Shown: piece after piece, positions 13,876 to 15,101 of the stretch
Numbering within the stretch: the first letter of the stretch is position 1
Layout of the letters: the number at the start of each line of letters is the position of its first letter
Assembly: GCA_947479185.1 (NCBI GenBank)
Contig: CANJYY010000021.1
Location: forward strand, 1 to 15,101
Length of the DNA stretch: 15,101 bases
Origin: Caulobacteraceae bacterium
Lineage (GTDB): Bacteria > Pseudomonadota > Alphaproteobacteria > Caulobacterales > Caulobacteraceae
Direction of reading: 5' to 3'
The notes under the pieces: generated by a model
The model's database searches: none
What the model saw: the letters and a program-made list of their open reading frames with translations, nothing else
What the model was told of the DNA's origin: nothing
Made by a program: the position numbers and the translations under genes

Positions 13876-14870
13876 TGTCTGCTGAAGTACGGAAGGACCA
13901 GGGCGGGCTGGCTTTGGTCGGCGACATGGGCGGGACCAACGCGCGCTTCGGGCTTGTTGATCTTCGTTCCGACCCGCTCAGGGTGTTTGCAGCGAAGAGC
14001 TATCTGGGGCGCGAGTTCCGGCGGCCGGCGGATGCGATCAAGGCTTATCTCGGCGAACTTGGAATGACCTGTCGGCTGGACGGCGCCGTGGTCGCGGTCG
14101 CCGGTCCTGTTGAAGGCGGCGCCATCAGCTTCACCAATTCGGACTGGAGCCTGTCGTGCGCGGAATTGCGCGACCTCGGGTTCGGAGCGGCCGAACTCGT
14201 CAATGACTATGCCGCGCTCGCCTATGCTGCGCCGGTTCTCCGTGACGACGACGTGCGCAGGGTGGGGCCCGATGTCCCGCTGCAGGCCGACCGGACCATG
14301 GCGATCCTCGGCCCGGGCACGGGCTTCGGCGTCTCCGCCCTGGCGCGGGATGGGCTTGCGGCCGTGGCCCTGGCGACCGAGGGCGGCCATATCGCCTTTG
14401 CGCCCGGCGACGAGGTGGAGATCGAAGTTCTCAGGATCCTGATGGAGCGTTACGGGCGCGTCTCGGTTGAGCGCATCCTTTGCGGGCGGGGACTCAGCGA
14501 GCTCCATCAAGCCCTTCTGATGATCGAGGGGCGGGCGTCGAGCTCCATGGCCCAGGAACGGATCACGGAACAGGCGCTCGCCGGCGATCAGACCTGCTTG
14601 CGCACAGTCGAGCGGTTCTGCGCCATTCTCGGCGCCGTCGCCGGCGATTTCGCGCTGGGTCTGGGCGCCCGGGGCGGGGTGTTCATTGCCGGGGGCATCC
14701 CGCCGAAGGTCATCGGTATTCTCGAGCGCAGCGACTTCCGTCGCCGGTTCGAGGCGAAGGGGCGGTTCGAGAGCTATATGGCCGGGATTCCCACCCGTGT
14801 GATCATGCGTCCCCATGCGGCCCTGATCGGGGCGGCTCACAGTCTTCAGGCCTTGCTGTCGAAGGGATAG
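13875..14870 (+). CDS. glk: Glucokinase
   Basis: 331 residues, typical of the bacterial Glk (E. coli type) rather than ROK kinases. It phosphorylates glucose with ATP in the cytoplasm, supplying Zwf. Visible are the ATP-binding GDMGGTNARFG (16-26), the catalytic Asp111 in LVNDYAALAYA, GPGTGFGV (146-153), EGGHIAF (169-175), and GGVFIAGGIPPKV near the C-terminus. The start ATG overlaps the edd stop (TGATG). A GTG one codon earlier is equally readable. GAAGGGG about 12 bases upstream may serve as ribosome-binding site. Its place beside the glucanase genes suggests that internal free glucose is the entering sugar. Confidence 0.96.
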   Translation: MSAEVRKDQGGLALVGDMGGTNARFGLVDLRSDPLRVFAAKSYLGREFRRPADAIKAYLGELGMTCRLDGAVVAVAGPVEGGAISFTNSDWSLSCAELRDLGFGAAELVNDYAALAYAAPVLRDDDVRRVGPDVPLQADRTMAILGPGTGFGVSALARDGLAAVALATEGGHIAFAPGDEVEIEVLRILMERYGRVSVERILCGRGLSELHQALLMIEGRASSSMAQERITEQALAGDQTCLRTVERFCAILGAVAGDFALGLGARGGVFIAGGIPPKVIGILERSDFRRRFEAKGRFESYMAGIPTRVIMRPHAALIGAAHSLQALLSKG

Positions 14871-14874
14871 CCGT

Positions 14875-15101
14875 ATGTTCGACCTGGCCGTGCCGGCGCG
14901 CATCATGCCGGTGGTGACCATCGAGACCGTCGCCCAGGCCGCGCCTGTGGCCCGGGCGCTGCTGGCCGGCGGATTGTCCGTGCTTGAAGTGACATTGCGC
15001 ACGGACGTGGCGCTCGACGCCATTCGCGCCATCGTGGATGAAGTTGACGGCGTGGTGGTCGGCGCCGGGACCGTGCTCAATGCCCGGGCCCGCGATCAGG
15101 C
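14875..15101 (+). CDS. eda: KDPG aldolase, N-terminal part (runs off the window)
   Basis: The frame opens with ATG at 14875, 4 bases after the glk stop, with AAGGGA about 7 bases upstream, and continues past the right edge. The ~75 visible residues (MFDLAVPARIMPVVTIE, ARALLAGGLSVLEVTLRT, VVGAGTVLNARARDQ) match the first third of 2-keto-3-deoxy-6-phosphogluconate aldolase. The Glu in LEVTLRT corresponds to the catalytic Glu of the family; the Schiff-base Lys lies beyond the window. It cleaves KDPG to pyruvate and glyceraldehyde-3-phosphate, completing the pathway begun by zwf and edd. Confidence 0.95.
   Translation, partial: MFDLAVPARIMPVVTIETVAQAAPVARALLAGGLSVLEVTLRTDVALDAIRAIVDEVDGVVVGAGTVLNARARDQ

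Noticed and set aside
1..15101. CRISPR arrays, defence systems, prophage or secondary-metabolite clusters
   Set aside because: No spaced direct-repeat array, nuclease/effector gene, phage gene or biosynthetic module was seen. The only direct repeat noted is the 20-bp operator copy.

Overview
The window looks like chromosomal DNA of a high-GC alphaproteobacterium, most likely of the Caulobacterales (Caulobacter, Brevundimonas, Phenylobacterium or Asticcacaulis type). This rests on the strong GC bias, the long TonB-dependent receptor paired with glycoside hydrolases, a LacI-family regulator, and an Entner-Doudoroff operon in the order zwf-edd-glk-eda. The assignment is from gene content and style only; no rRNA or marker gene is present.

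Layout. Positions 1-44 hold the tail of an upstream gene. Positions 54-1999 are a coupled pair: a protein with an SRPBCC/oxygenase-like N-terminal half and a Rieske [2Fe-2S] C-terminal half, followed through an ATGA overlap by an FAD/NAD(P)-dependent pyridine nucleotide-disulfide oxidoreductase. Positions 2000-3116 have no intact gene. They contain inverted repeats, a decayed N-terminal piece of an IS6-family transposase, and GC-rich filler. Positions 3117-9216 are a three-gene plus-strand operon: TonB-dependent receptor, GH3 beta-glucosidase/exoglucanase, and GH16 endo-beta-glucanase. A minus-strand LacI-family regulator (9211-10239) runs head-on into it, the two stop codons sharing the palindrome CTATAG. 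Diverging from the regulator is the operon zwf-(short ORF)-edd-glk-eda (10495 to the window end), in which every junction overlaps or is only a few bases long.

How it works together (inference from families and context). GH16 would cut a beta-glucan (laminarin-like or mixed-linkage) outside the cell. The receptor would bring oligosaccharides across the outer membrane, and GH3 would release glucose in the periplasm. Glucose would then be phosphorylated by Glk and oxidised through Zwf, Edd and Eda to pyruvate and glyceraldehyde-3-phosphate. No inner-membrane sugar transporter and no intact 6-phosphogluconolactonase gene is in view. A 20-bp palindrome near AAATGACAGCGCTGTCATTT occurs upstream of zwf (10435-10454), upstream of the receptor (3040-3059), and again inside the first codons of the receptor (3127-3146). 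This suggests that the LacI protein controls both polymer capture and central sugar catabolism as one regulon.

The most notable points are: the shared operators, including an exact second 20-bp copy inside the receptor gene; a 39-codon, translationally coupled ORF between zwf and edd that resembles the C-terminal end of pgl and may be the scar of a deleted lactonase; and the Rieske protein, whose domain order is the reverse of classical Rieske oxygenases and which is coupled to a flavoprotein that could be its reductase.
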